Source: Chloroflexota bacterium
GTDB taxonomy: Bacteria; Chloroflexota; Anaerolineae; UBA4142
NCBI GenBank assembly: GCA_016219275.1
Contig: JACRBM010000088.1
Span: 102,431-166,430, forward strand
DNA: 64,000 nucleotides
Direction of reading: 5' to 3'
The translations under genes were made by a program, and so were the position numbers. Each line of letters starts with the position of its first letter. The first letter of the stretch is position 1. Shown here one piece after another: positions 1 through 9,481 of the stretch. The notes beneath the pieces are model-generated. The model did not search any database. It saw nothing but the letters and a program-made list of their open reading frames with translations, and had not been told where the DNA came from.

Positions 1-500
1 AGCGCCGGCGCAAACGGATCGCGCTCGGCTTTGGCGATCAGTTCGCGCAATCCTGGTTTTCGTTTGGGCGGCACGACGACGCGCTCGACACCAATGGGCA
101 AACTGCCCACCGCGTCCGCGACCGTCGTTTCGATCACCGTCTCGATGGGCATGTCGAGCAAGACCGCGAGTTTGCCGACGATGCGTTCTTCGTCCTCGTC
201 CGGCAAATCTGCCGGCACAATCGAAACGTTGAACGAGGGAATGTTACGGACGAGGATTTTGCCGGCGCGATCATAGACGATGCCGCGCAACGCATCGGTT
301 TGAACGATGCGATACCGATTCGCAAACGCGGCTTGGCGAAAGTACTCGCCTTGCGCGATTTGTAAGTTGGCGAGCTGGAGAACGAGAATGAGAAACGCGG
401 CAATGATCGCAACGCGCAAAAGGCGAAAACTGCCGCGGGGTTTTTCTTCTTCTTCGGTTACACTGCCCGCTAGGGAATATTCGTGCTCTGGATCGTTCAC
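1..500 (-). CDS. mrdA: penicillin-binding protein 2, N-terminal part (cut by window edge)
   Basis: The 166 visible residues begin with a charged cytoplasmic stretch (VNDPEHEYSLAGS, then EEEEKPRG). A single membrane anchor (VAIIAAFLILVLQLANLQIA) follows, then GEYFRQAAFANRYRIVQTDA and LRGIVYDRAGKILVRNIPSF. That last segment is the typical opening of the class B PBP dimerisation domain (R-G-x-I-x-D-R-x-G). PBP2 is the elongasome transpeptidase that crosslinks lateral-wall peptidoglycan from the periplasmic side. The transpeptidase domain lies beyond position 1. The start is taken as GTG at 500-498, because the only in-frame codons above it before a stop are not starts and a good promoter lies directly upstream, implying a leaderless message. 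PBP3/FtsI is the alternative, but the short N-terminal anchor and motif favour PBP2. Confidence 0.8.
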   Translation of the reverse strand, partial: MNDPEHEYSLAGSVTEEEEKPRGSFRLLRVAIIAAFLILVLQLANLQIAQGEYFRQAAFANRYRIVQTDALRGIVYDRAGKILVRNIPSFNVSIVPADLPDEDEERIVGKLAVLLDMPIETVIETTVADAVGSLPIGVERVVVPPKRKPGLRELIAKAERDPFAPA

Positions 501-507
501 GCGAAAA

Positions 508-536
508 ATTATACCCTAGTTTGAGCGAATTGGCAA
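508..536 (-). promoter_or_regulatory. sigma70-type promoter of the PBP2 gene, leaderless arrangement
   Basis: On the minus strand TTGCCA (536-531) and TATAAT (513-508) are separated by exactly 17 nt. The expected transcription start falls on the GTG start codon at 500, so the mRNA would have no 5' leader. Confidence 0.65.
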
Positions 537-620
537 CGCGCTATCAAGTTACTCGCAAAGCCAGCGCGGGCGAGCGGAACGTTTCGGCGAGCGTTGCTTT
601 CGTAGCGCGTCGAGGTGTTC

Positions 621-3600
621 TCATTCGTGCGACCCGTGAACATCTTCTTTACGCATGATGTCTAAAAACAGGTGGACAACATGCGGATCGAGGTGCGTGC
701 CGGATAACGAGGCGATGTGACTCAACACCTGTTCCACCGACCACGGCTCGCGGTAGGGGCGCTGCGAGAGTAACGCGTCCCACACATCCACCACCGCAAA
801 GATGCGCGCGGCAAGCGGAATGTCTTCGCCTTTGAGTCCGCGCGGATATCCTTTGCCGTCCCAGCGTTCGTGATGACAGTACGGAATATCGAGCGAAGGT
901 CGCAGGTACGCAATCGGCGAAATGAATTTGTTCGCATACGACGGATGTCGTTGCATAATCAGCCACTCGTCATTCGTCAACGGACCGGGCTTGAACAAGA
1001 TGCGATCGGGAATCGCCATCTTGCCGATGTCGTGCAGCAGCGCGCCGCGCCGGATGTGCTCGATTTGTTCTTCGCTCAGTTTCATCGCGCGCGCTAGCCG
1101 CACCGTCAGATCGGTGACGCGTTGTGTGTGTCCTTTCGTTTCTTCATCGCGCAGGTCGAGCGCGCGCGACCAGCCCTCGAGTGTGGCGTCGTACGCGCGT
1201 TCGAGCTCGCGCCGCGAATTTTCCGAATCCTGGAACAGGCGCGCGTTCTCCATCGCGACGGCGACCTGATTGGCGAACAGCACGAGCAGACGCTCATCTT
1301 CCGGCGTGAACGCGTCGGTGTGCGTGCTCAAGACCGCGAGTACGCCAAGCAAATGGTGATCGGTTTCCACGGGCACCCACAAACCGGCGCTGACCTCCGG
1401 ATCCACGCGAATCCAGCGCGGCTCGACGTGAACGTTCGGCAAATACAACGGGAGGCGACTGCGCCCGACCCACGCGGTAACACCCTGCGGACTGGACAAG
1501 GGTAGATTCAGTTTGCTTAAATCGCGTTGGGTTTGTTCGGAAAAACCAATCGCCATCTCGACGCGCAGACTATCGGACGTGCGTTCATACCGCAAGAATT
1601 CCGCGCGGTCGGCGTGGAGGGCTTGCATCGTGATGTTGAACAGAAATTCGAGTTGCGCTTTCGGCTGGAGTACGCTGTTGAGCGCCAAGCCGGCGTCGTA
1701 CACCAACGCCAGTTGTTCGGCGCGTGTGCGCGTTTCCTGGAAAAGCCGCGTGTTGCGAACGACGCTCGCAGCTAACCCAGCAAAGAGCGCAAGCAGATGC
1801 ATGTCGGCTTCAGTGAATCGGCGCGACGATGCGCCTAGCTCGACAACGGTGAGCACGCCGATGAGTTCACCGCCGTAGAGCATGGGCACGCCCAGGACTG
1901 CACGAAGCGATAGCGTGTCTGGGTGGGGGAGGCGCGCGTACCATTTTTGATAATCGTCCACAATCAAGGGTTGGCGGGTGGCGGCTACTTTGCCAACCAA
2001 CCCAGTGCCAAGTTTGATGCGAAAATTCGGCGAAAAGAAAAGCCCTTTTTGTGAAACGAGTTCGAGCTCATCCCGGGTGACGTTGTACAGGTACGCGGTT
2101 CCGCCAGGACAGTTTAACAGTGCGACGGCGCGTTCGATGATGGTTTGCAATAGGAACGCCAGATCGCGTTGCGGCGCGGCAAGATCGCTTGCGGTGGCGT
2201 ACAGCGCGGCGAATTGATCGGCGCGCGCCCGGCTTTCGCGCAAGAGGCGCGCGTTCTCCAGCGCGATCGCGGCTTGGTCGGCAAAGGTTTGCAAGGCGGA
2301 CGCGTGGTCGGCGTTGAAAAAGCCCGGCGTCGCGCTGTCCAAATTGAGAATCCCTAGCGCGAATCCCTTGGTGCGGATGGGCGCGGCGAGATGCGACCGA
2401 ATCCAACGCGATTCCGGTAAATCTACCCAGTCGGCATATTGCCGGACATCGGAAATCAAATCCACCGGACCATCGGGCGACGCCGCGTAGTTCATGTTCG
2501 GAAAACGTGCGAGGTCAAAGCGTTGCGCGAAAATCCACTCGTCGTCGCCGAACCGATCATAGCCGCGACCGCGGACGACGCGCGCGGCGCCTCCTTCGAA
2601 CAGCATGATATTCGCGGTGTCGTACGGCACGACGCGTCCAACATGGTCGAGGATGCGGTCGAGCACCTGATCGAAATCGAGCGTGCTGTTGAACGCGCTG
2701 GCAATATCGCGCAGACTTTCGGCGAGCGCGCGCTGTTCGCGTTCCGCCGCTTCGGCGCGCGCGCGCTCCCGGTCGCGCGATTGGAGCGCCTCCGCCAATT
2801 CGTCAAAGGCGCGCGCCAACTTGGTGATTTCGCCCGTGCGCGCGGGACCTTCGACGCGCGCGCTCAAATCGCCGGCGCGCAGGTGTTCCGTCGCGCGAAT
2901 TAGGCGTCGCACCGGGCGCACGACGAACACGTCGCCAAAACTCCACGCGGCGGCGGAGGCGACCAAACCGACCACCGTCAATACCAGCAGACTTTGCCAA
3001 AGCAATTGATCGGCTTGCGCGTACGCCGCCGATACCGGAATGCCCAGCCCGATGTACGCATCTTCCGCCGAACCGGCTTTGGTCCGCACCAGTGAATAGA
3101 GTCGCGTGACGTCATCCGGGTCTTGAATATCCGCGGTCAACCCGGCGCGCGTCAGAGTTTGGAGGTGTTGGTCGGCGGGCGTGTACTGCACCCACACCTC
3201 ATCCGCGCGCACACGCGTGAGCAGCGTATCACCGTGAATCGCTACCAACAACGTCGAGCCGGTCGGCAACTGCTTCATTTGCGCGAAGGTGGCGAACCAT
3301 GCCGTGTCCAACGTGGCAAAGACGACGCCTTGCGTTTCGTCGAACTCGTCCACCAAAGGAACGCCGATATTCACGGTCGGGCGGGTGCCCAGCCAACCCA
3401 GTTCAAATTCGCCGATGCTCGAATGGCGAGACTGTAATAGAAATTGAAAGTACGGACGTTCGGTGACACGGAAGGGCGCGGTCAAAGACGTGGCGCTACA
3501 GGAGACAAACCCGGCGCGATTGATGACTCCCAGGTTGGCGTAAAAGGAGTGCGTTTTGACAGCGGTGAGCAATTCGTCACAGCGAAGCGGACCTTGCGCG

Positions 3601-3857
3601 TGCAGGGCAGGTAGACTTTCCAGCGCGAACAGTAATTGGTGCGCGGCGGCGATCAATTCGAGTTGATCGGACTGAGCTTGGCGCGCGAGTCGCTTGGTTT
3701 GTTGCCGCGCGGCTTCGGTGGCAAGTTGACGCTGCGCGTCGCTGTTGTAGATCGCCAAGCCAAACGCAGGGATGAGCGCGAGGAGAACGATCAGAAGCAG
3801 ACGCGCCTGGAGACTCGCGAGCATGTGAACGACGACCAGGCGACGAAGAAATCTCAT
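621..3857 (-). CDS. membrane sensor with Cache, HAMP, three GAF and HD-GYP domains
   Basis: This 1078-residue protein has a membrane helix near residues 15-37 and a long extracytoplasmic Cache-like sensor to about 285. A second helix and HAMP domain (VRPVRRLIRATEHLRAGDLS) follow, then a coiled coil and three GAF domains (about 385-540, 550-705, 710-870). The C-terminal HD-GYP phosphodiesterase has H942-D943 in HDIGK, HHERWDGKGYP and the later D-V-W-D-A-L signature. HD-GYP enzymes hydrolyse cyclic di-GMP, so the likely output is lowering c-di-GMP in response to an external ligand. ATG at 3857 is preferred over the TTG at 3875 because a promoter places transcription start at that ATG. It is a monocistronic minus-strand gene; the ligand is unknown. 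Confidence 0.88.
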   Translation of the reverse strand: MRFLRRLVVVHMLASLQARLLLIVLLALIPAFGLAIYNSDAQRQLATEAARQQTKRLARQAQSDQLELIAAAHQLLFALESLPALHAQGPLRCDELLTAVKTHSFYANLGVINRAGFVSCSATSLTAPFRVTERPYFQFLLQSRHSSIGEFELGWLGTRPTVNIGVPLVDEFDETQGVVFATLDTAWFATFAQMKQLPTGSTLLVAIHGDTLLTRVRADEVWVQYTPADQHLQTLTRAGLTADIQDPDDVTRLYSLVRTKAGSAEDAYIGLGIPVSAAYAQADQLLWQSLLVLTVVGLVASAAAWSFGDVFVVRPVRRLIRATEHLRAGDLSARVEGPARTGEITKLARAFDELAEALQSRDRERARAEAAEREQRALAESLRDIASAFNSTLDFDQVLDRILDHVGRVVPYDTANIMLFEGGAARVVRGRGYDRFGDDEWIFAQRFDLARFPNMNYAASPDGPVDLISDVRQYADWVDLPESRWIRSHLAAPIRTKGFALGILNLDSATPGFFNADHASALQTFADQAAIALENARLLRESRARADQFAALYATASDLAAPQRDLAFLLQTIIERAVALLNCPGGTAYLYNVTRDELELVSQKGLFFSPNFRIKLGTGLVGKVAATRQPLIVDDYQKWYARLPHPDTLSLRAVLGVPMLYGGELIGVLTVVELGASSRRFTEADMHLLALFAGLAASVVRNTRLFQETRTRAEQLALVYDAGLALNSVLQPKAQLEFLFNITMQALHADRAEFLRYERTSDSLRVEMAIGFSEQTQRDLSKLNLPLSSPQGVTAWVGRSRLPLYLPNVHVEPRWIRVDPEVSAGLWVPVETDHHLLGVLAVLSTHTDAFTPEDERLLVLFANQVAVAMENARLFQDSENSRRELERAYDATLEGWSRALDLRDEETKGHTQRVTDLTVRLARAMKLSEEQIEHIRRGALLHDIGKMAIPDRILFKPGPLTNDEWLIMQRHPSYANKFISPIAYLRPSLDIPYCHHERWDGKGYPRGLKGEDIPLAARIFAVVDVWDALLSQRPYREPWSVEQVLSHIASLSGTHLDPHVVHLFLDIMRKEDVHGSHE

Positions 3858-3863
3858 GCCGTA

Positions 3864-3892
3864 TGAATAACACAACTCTGATTAGGCGTCAA
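3864..3892 (-). promoter_or_regulatory. promoter of the HD-GYP gene
   Basis: TTGACG (3892-3887), a 17-nt spacer, and TATTCA (3869-3864) preceded by TG one base away (extended -10). The predicted transcription start is at or next to the ATG at 3857, so this may also be leaderless. Confidence 0.45.
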
Positions 3893-3916
3893 CCAGCGAC
3901 ATTGGGCTAGAGTGAT

Positions 3917-3945
3917 TTGTGTCTGTCTTGCCTTTATGCTACAAT
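3917..3945 (+). promoter_or_regulatory. promoter of the subtilase gene
   Basis: TTGTGT (3917-3922), 17-nt spacer, TACAAT (3940-3945) with an upstream TG extension (TGCTACAAT). The same TGCTACAAT string recurs before the class A PBP gene. The leader to the ATG at 4054 is about 100 nt. Confidence 0.5.
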
Positions 3946-4053
3946 GACCACGGTTTATGCCGTGTGGCGACCAGATAGAAATAGACGCGCCGCACACGCG
4001 CGCGTCACGTTCGAACGTCGGGTACGTTGCAAACAAATTCACAAAGGAGACGT

Positions 4054-6819
4054 ATGCCAAATCCGAACAAGATTCACCCGGGTCTCGCCGAACAATTGCG
4101 CCCGCGCGCGCTGGCGGCGGGGACGCAACAATTGCCCATCATCGTCAAGTACACAACGGGTGCGATGATGACGCCCGCGTCTGTCGTTGCCGGCGCGAGC
4201 GCACCGCGTTTTACGTACCGACTCATCCATGCCAGCGCGTTCAGCGCGACGCCGGACGCGATCAATCAATTGAGCGACCGCGACGATGTGGAAATGATCT
4301 GGTTCGACGGTCAGGCGCACACGATGCTCAACACCTCCGTACCGCTGATCCGCGCGCCGCTGTTGTGGCAAGCTGGGCTTACCGGCAAGGGGATCAAAGT
4401 CGGTGTGGTGGACACGGGCTTGGACGCCACGCATCCGGATTTTGCCGGACGCGTCGCGGCGATAAAGGATTTCACGGGCGAAGGCGACCTCGACGGTAAT
4501 GGTCACGGCACGCACGTCGCCGGCACGATTGGCGGCTCGGGCGCGGCAAGCGGCGGAGTGTATCGCGGCGTTGCGCCGGAATGTACCTTGTACGCCGCCA
4601 AGGTGTTGACGAGCAGTGGGTTCGGCTCGATCAGCGGCGTGATCGCCGGCGTCGAATGGGCGGTGGATCAAGGCGTGCGAACGATGAACCTGTCGCTTGG
4701 CATGGACGGTTCGTGCGATGGCACGGACGCGCTCTCCGAAGCGTGCGACGCGGCGGTGGCGCGCGGCGTGGCGGTGTGTGTCGCCGCCGGCAACGCCGGA
4801 CCCAGCGCGTACACGGTTGGCTCGCCGGGTTGCGCCAAAAATGTTATCACCGTCGGCGCAACGACCAAGAACGATGACGCGATCTATTTTTCGTCGCGCG
4901 GACCCACGGCGGATGGGCGCATCAAGCCGGATCTTTGTTTCCCCGGCGTGGACATTATCGCGCCGCACGCGGTGAACACGCAGATCGGTCAAATCGTCAA
5001 TCAGTTCTACACGACGCTTTCGGGCACTTCGATGGCGACGCCGCACGCGACCGGTTCGTGCGCGTTATTGTTGCAAGATAACCCGACCGCGTCGCCGGGT
5101 CAAATCAAAAATCTGTTGATGGCGTCCGCCGTCAACCTGGGTCTCGATCCGAACACGCAGGGCAGTGGTCGCGGCGATGTGTTCGCGGCGTACAAGTTGA
5201 ACGATATTCAACTCACCAGCGTCACGTTGACGCCTTCGTCGGTGAGCGCCGGTAAATTAGTGGCGGTCAGTCTCACCGTGCGCAACAACAGCGATGCGGC
5301 TCTTCCGACCCAGGGACCCGAACCTGGATTTATCTACGAAGAAGAAGACACGTTCATCAGTCGCGGATTCGTGGATCAAAAAGGCGCGTTCCGCGTCGCG
5401 CTGGATTTTGACGGACGCACAGGCGTAGATCATCCGTACCGCTGGGGTTTGGGTACGCCCTTACAACCCGGCGAAACGCGCACGATCACCGGCGCGATTC
5501 GTTTGAAGAGCATCGGCACACGCAATTTCTGGGGCGGTCTCGTCGAAGAACAAACTGTGTGGATTCAAGATCGCGTCGGCGTGCAGAGCGTGCAGGTCTT
5601 GCCGCCAGTGCATCTGGTCAGCGCTGTGTTTTCGCCGAGCAGTCTGGGTTCAGGCGGCTTGCTCAACGTTTCGATTACCGTTCAAAACGACGGTACGATC
5701 CCGCTCACCACGCAAGGTCCCGATCCGAGTTTGGTGTACGAAGAAGGGGACACGTTCCTCACGCGCGGTTATCCCGATGTCGCGGGCAGTTATCGTGTCG
5801 GCGTGGACTTTGATGCGCGCAGCGGCATAGATCATCCGATTCGCTGGGGCTTGGGTGCGCCGCTGCAACCCGGCGAAACGCGCACGATCACCGGTCAAAT
5901 CCGGCTCAAGACGATCGCGACCAAAAGTTACTGGGTCGGTCTAGTACAAGAACAAAAGGCGTGGATTCAAGACAAGGTTGGTGTACAAGTCATCAGCGTC
6001 ACGCCGCCCAAGCCAGGTCCCAAGATTTCGAACGTCACGTTTACGCCGACCACACTCAGCACCGGCAATTACCTTACCGTTACGATGACCGTGCTGAACG
6101 ACAGCGACGCGGTTCTGGCAACGCAAGGACCCGAACCTGGGTTTATCTACGAAGAAGGCGAATCGTTCGCGTCGCGCGGCTTTGCCGCCGTCAGCGGCAA
6201 CTATCGCGTGGGTGTGGATTTCGACGGACGCGGCGGACTCGATCATCCGTATCGGTGGGGCTTTGGCACTCCGCTCAACCCCGGTGAAACGCGCACGATC
6301 AGCGGCGCGATTCATCTCAAGACCGCGCAGACTCAGAATTACTGGGGCGGCTTGGTGCAAGAGTACATCGCATGGTTGCAAGACCGCCAAGGCACCCGGT
6401 TGATCACAGTCAAGCCCGGCATCACGATTACGAATGTCACGTTTGCGCCGACGACGGTGAGCGCGGGACAATTGTTGAACGTGAGCATCACCGTGCGGAA
6501 CGATAGCAACCTCACGCTCGCGACCCAGGGTCCGGATTCTGGGTTCGTCTACGCAGAAGGCGACGACTTTGCGAGTCGGGGATTCCCGGCGGCGGCTGGC
6601 AACTATCGTGTCGGGATTGATTTTACGAATCGTACCGGCGTGGATCATCCGTACCGCTGGGGATTGACCACACCGCTGGCTCCCGGCGAAACGCGCACGA
6701 TCACCGGCGCGATTCGACTCCAGACCGCGCAGTCGCAAGACTATTGGGCGGGCTTGGTGCAAGAATTCGTCGCGTGGTTGCAGGATCATCAGGGCACGCA
6801 GACCATCGGGGTGGCGTAA
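4054..6819 (+). CDS. AprX-like S8 family serine protease with four C-terminal repeats
   Basis: This 921-residue subtilisin-family protease has catalytic D120 (DTGLDATHPDF), H151 (GHGTHVAGTIGG), oxyanion N247 (GNAGPS) and S326 (GTSMATPHATG). An I9-like prodomain (about residues 20-95) precedes the catalytic core. From about residue 385 to the end come four copies of a roughly 133-residue beta-rich repeat, marked by TQGPxxGFxYEE near nucleotides 5310, 5709, 6120 and 6522 and by DHPxRWG and PGETRTI in each copy. No signal peptide is visible: the protein starts MPNPNKIHPGLAEQL. That resembles intracellular AprX proteases of Bacillus, which lack such repeats. ATG 4054 is supported by AAAGGAG at 4043-4049. 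The repeats resemble CARDB or COG1470-type adhesion modules (inference). Confidence 0.87.
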   Translation: MPNPNKIHPGLAEQLRPRALAAGTQQLPIIVKYTTGAMMTPASVVAGASAPRFTYRLIHASAFSATPDAINQLSDRDDVEMIWFDGQAHTMLNTSVPLIRAPLLWQAGLTGKGIKVGVVDTGLDATHPDFAGRVAAIKDFTGEGDLDGNGHGTHVAGTIGGSGAASGGVYRGVAPECTLYAAKVLTSSGFGSISGVIAGVEWAVDQGVRTMNLSLGMDGSCDGTDALSEACDAAVARGVAVCVAAGNAGPSAYTVGSPGCAKNVITVGATTKNDDAIYFSSRGPTADGRIKPDLCFPGVDIIAPHAVNTQIGQIVNQFYTTLSGTSMATPHATGSCALLLQDNPTASPGQIKNLLMASAVNLGLDPNTQGSGRGDVFAAYKLNDIQLTSVTLTPSSVSAGKLVAVSLTVRNNSDAALPTQGPEPGFIYEEEDTFISRGFVDQKGAFRVALDFDGRTGVDHPYRWGLGTPLQPGETRTITGAIRLKSIGTRNFWGGLVEEQTVWIQDRVGVQSVQVLPPVHLVSAVFSPSSLGSGGLLNVSITVQNDGTIPLTTQGPDPSLVYEEGDTFLTRGYPDVAGSYRVGVDFDARSGIDHPIRWGLGAPLQPGETRTITGQIRLKTIATKSYWVGLVQEQKAWIQDKVGVQVISVTPPKPGPKISNVTFTPTTLSTGNYLTVTMTVLNDSDAVLATQGPEPGFIYEEGESFASRGFAAVSGNYRVGVDFDGRGGLDHPYRWGFGTPLNPGETRTISGAIHLKTAQTQNYWGGLVQEYIAWLQDRQGTRLITVKPGITITNVTFAPTTVSAGQLLNVSITVRNDSNLTLATQGPDSGFVYAEGDDFASRGFPAAAGNYRVGIDFTNRTGVDHPYRWGLTTPLAPGETRTITGAIRLQTAQSQDYWAGLVQEFVAWLQDHQGTQTIGVA

Positions 6820-6824
6820 CGTGA

Positions 6825-6862
6825 AGGTAGAGACGTTCGCGAAGCGTGCAGCGTCTCTACCT
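6825..6862. repeat. hairpin with perfect 11-bp stem (GTAGAGACG family), possible terminator
   Basis: AGGTAGAGACG at 6825-6835 pairs perfectly with CGTCTCTACCT at 6852-6862. It lies just after the subtilase stop with no T-run, so it could be a factor-independent stop or simply a repeat. Related to the GTAGGGGCG hairpins at 20504 and 46323. Confidence 0.7.
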
Positions 6863-6888
6863 ATGATTAGCCAAATCTGCCCAAGTTG

Positions 6889-6897
6889 TGGTAGAAT
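6889..6897 (+). promoter_or_regulatory. extended -10 promoter of the beta-CASP nuclease gene
   Basis: TGGTAGAAT (TG-N-TAGAAT) with the ATG 20 nt downstream. No convincing -35 is seen, as expected of extended -10 promoters. Confidence 0.4.
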
Positions 6898-6917
6898 GGC
6901 GCACGCTAGAAACCCAC

Positions 6918-8312
6918 ATGAAGATTACTTTTCACGGCGCGGCGCGCACGACCACTGGCTCGATGCACCTCTTTGAATCTGCCGGTCACCGCATCCTGCT
7001 CGATTGCGGACTCTATCAAGGTCATCGCGCAGAAGCACTTGAACGCAACGCCAATCTACCCTTCGATTCAAAAACACTCAGCGCGGTCTTGCTCTCGCAC
7101 GCGCACATTGACCACTGCGGCAACTTGCCCATGCTCGTCAAACGCGGGTTTGCCGGCGAGATCAATTGCACGACCGCGACGCAAGACCTGACGAAATTGA
7201 TGTTGCGCGATAGCGCGCGCATCCAAGAGCAAGACGCCGCGTATCTGAATTATAAACGCGCACGGCAAGGGTTACCCAAGATCGAGCCGCTCTATTCGAC
7301 GAGCGATACGGAACTCGCGTTGCGCCACATCGTTGGACACAGTTATCATCAGTGGTTCAAACTCAACGGCGATGCGCGCGCGATCTTGTACGACGCGGGA
7401 CACATCCTCGGCTCGGCGCTGACCGTGCTCGAAGCGACTGAAGGCGCGCGAACGGTGCGCCTCGGTTTTTCCGGCGATCTCGGTCGTCCGGGCGCGCCGA
7501 TTCTGCGCGATGCGGAAATCTTGCGCGGACTCGACTATCTGATCGTCGAAAGTACGTACGGCAATCGCGAACATAACAGTCTCGCGGAGGCGGAAGAAAA
7601 ATTCGTGCGCGTCGTGCGCGAAACGCTCGCGCGCGGCGGCAAGGTGGTCATTCCCTCGTTTGCCTTGGAACGGACGCAAGCGTTGGTCTATGCCTTGCAT
7701 CGCCACTTTGAAGCCGGCGATCTGCCCGCCGTGCCGGTGTACGTAGACTCGCCGCTGGCGATTGATGTGACTGCCGTTTTTCGCGTGCACCTCGATTGTT
7801 TCGACGACGAAATCCGCGAGCACATTCTCGCGCACGATGACCCGTTCGGATTCGGCAAACTGCATTACACGCGCGCGGTTGAAGAATCGAAAAAAATCAA
7901 CGAGACACCCGGTCCGGCGGTGATCATTTCGGCGAACGGAATGTGTGAAGCCGGACGAATTTTGCACCACCTCAAATACAACATCGAAAGCGCACACAAC
8001 ACGATCTTGTTCGTCGGCTACCAAGCCGAGAATACGTTGGGGCGTCGCATCGTAGACGGCGTCAAGCGCATCCGCACATTTGGCGAAGACTATGTGGTTC
8101 GCGCGCGCGTCGAAATGATTGACGGATTTAGCGCGCACGCGGATCGGAGCGAGTTGTTGAGTTGGATCGCCCAGGTTCAACCGACGCTCAAGGGTATTTT
8201 CGTCGTCCATGGCGAAGCCGAATCATCCCGCGCATTAGCGGACACGTTGCGCGCGGCGAATCCTCACTGCAACATTGTCGTGCCCGAGTTGCATCAAACG
8301 ATTGAACTGTGA
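6918..8312 (+). CDS. metallo-beta-lactamase fold, beta-CASP RNA nuclease (Ysh1-like, COG1236)
   Basis: A 464-residue cytoplasmic enzyme. The zinc motif H61-A-H63-I-D65-H66 sits in LLSHAHIDHCGNLPML. Further metal or active-site blocks are GHSYHQWFKL, YDAGHILGSAL, FSGDLGRPGAP, ESTYGNREH and the C-terminal FSAHADRSEL and VHGEAESS. The order MBL, beta-CASP, MBL matches the bacterial and archaeal homologues of the CPSF73/Ysh1 nucleases, which process or degrade RNA. The start at 6918 gives MKITFHGAARTTTGSMH, where these proteins normally begin. Its own promoter lies just upstream and the next gene follows after 48 nt. Length is normal for the family; the physiological RNA target is unknown. Confidence 0.88.
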   Translation: MKITFHGAARTTTGSMHLFESAGHRILLDCGLYQGHRAEALERNANLPFDSKTLSAVLLSHAHIDHCGNLPMLVKRGFAGEINCTTATQDLTKLMLRDSARIQEQDAAYLNYKRARQGLPKIEPLYSTSDTELALRHIVGHSYHQWFKLNGDARAILYDAGHILGSALTVLEATEGARTVRLGFSGDLGRPGAPILRDAEILRGLDYLIVESTYGNREHNSLAEAEEKFVRVVRETLARGGKVVIPSFALERTQALVYALHRHFEAGDLPAVPVYVDSPLAIDVTAVFRVHLDCFDDEIREHILAHDDPFGFGKLHYTRAVEESKKINETPGPAVIISANGMCEAGRILHHLKYNIESAHNTILFVGYQAENTLGRRIVDGVKRIRTFGEDYVVRARVEMIDGFSAHADRSELLSWIAQVQPTLKGIFVVHGEAESSRALADTLRAANPHCNIVVPELHQTIEL

Positions 8313-8360
8313 CCGTCCGTCGCCACGACCCGCGATTCGTCACATCTCCAAGGAGTACGT

Positions 8361-9374
8361 ATGACTTTTGAAGAAGCCGAAGGCAAATTCAGAGAACTGC
8401 AAGCCCGCGTGCAACGCGGCGAAGCGATCAGTCGCGCTGAGTACGAAGATCAAGTGAGCCGGCTGGCGGTGCAAGATCAGTTTGGCGTTTTGTGGGAAAT
8501 CAATCCGCGAACCGGCAAATGGATGTACTTTGACGGCGCTGAGTGGGTGTCGGGTGCGCCCCCCGGTCGCGAGACCTCGACGGTCATTCCGCTTTCGAGT
8601 CTGACGCCCAAGCCGGGCGGACAAACTACGCAGCCCAGCGCGCCGACCACGCCGCCGCAACCGATGCCCACGCGCGCGCCGATGCCGACCGCGCGTCCAA
8701 CGACGCCGGTCTCGGCGCGACCCGCACCGGCTACGCGCGCGCCCACGGCGATGCAACCGACCCGCGCGCCCGCGCGTCCGGTGCCGGCGCGTCAAGCGCC
8801 TCCGCCCGGTCAACCGCAACGCGGCGGTCGTTCGCCGCTGAGTATGTTCGGACCGGGACGCGAGTGGATTCCACTCGCGATTGCCGCGGGCGTGTTGCTC
8901 GTGTGCGCGTTATTGTTGGGCGGCGCGGCGCTCGTGTTGAACAGCGGCGTGCTGGGGACGACGGCGGGAGCGACGCCTTCGCGCACGGCTACGCGCGTGG
9001 GCGGCGGCTTGCCGACTGGCACTCCGACGACACGCGTTGCGTTGCCAACCCAGCCCCCGCCGACCGCGACGCCCGCGCCAGTCATCGCCAAAGTGACGCC
9101 AAACACGCTCAATGTGCGCGCCGCGCCGGACACGAAAACCGGCAAGGTGATTAGCACGCTGAAAAAAGACGCGCAAGTGACGCTGATCGCGCGCAGTGTG
9201 GACGCGTTGTGGTACCAGATCAATCTCGCCAGCGGGCAACAGGGTTGGATCTCGGCGGAACTTGTGACGATTGCCGGCGGCGATCCGAACACGTTGCCGC
9301 AAGCCGGTCCAGGCGCGCCGCCCGCGCCCAAGCCGCAACCCGCCGCGACCCCAGCGACGAAACCGTACCCGTAA
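8361..9374 (+). CDS. single-pass membrane protein with N-terminal Chloroflexi-type WxYFDG domain and C-terminal SH3b domain
   Basis: This 337-residue protein opens with about 65 residues (F-E-E-A-E-G-K-F-R-E-L to GKWMYFDGAEWVSGAPP) resembling a short module I recall at the start of many Chloroflexi proteins. A Pro/Thr/Ala-rich linker (about 75-160) and one membrane helix (IPLAIAAGVLLVCALLLGG) follow, then a second linker and a bacterial SH3 domain (LNVRAAPDTKTGKVISTL to QQGWISAELV, about 250-305) and a Pro/Ala tail. Topology would put the N-terminal module in the cytoplasm and SH3b outside, perhaps bound to cell wall. AAGGAG at 8350-8355 sets the start. Function is not known; a structural or signalling link to the wall is inference. 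Confidence 0.75.
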   Translation: MTFEEAEGKFRELQARVQRGEAISRAEYEDQVSRLAVQDQFGVLWEINPRTGKWMYFDGAEWVSGAPPGRETSTVIPLSSLTPKPGGQTTQPSAPTTPPQPMPTRAPMPTARPTTPVSARPAPATRAPTAMQPTRAPARPVPARQAPPPGQPQRGGRSPLSMFGPGREWIPLAIAAGVLLVCALLLGGAALVLNSGVLGTTAGATPSRTATRVGGGLPTGTPTTRVALPTQPPPTATPAPVIAKVTPNTLNVRAAPDTKTGKVISTLKKDAQVTLIARSVDALWYQINLASGQQGWISAELVTIAGGDPNTLPQAGPGAPPAPKPQPAATPATKPYP

Positions 9375-9481
9375 ATCGTATTCTACATGGTGGTTGTTAA
9401 GAGCGGAACGTAACATCGCGATCGTGCGCTCCGCTCGAAACGCTATCGCAATAAAATCGTACGAAAGGAATTGAAGGTCGT

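Noticed and set aside
31..519. Short plus-strand frames at 31-276 and 307-519 and the minus frame at 134-412
   Set aside because: They overlap the PBP2 N-terminus, which has a membrane anchor, family motif and promoter; the others have biased, motif-free products.
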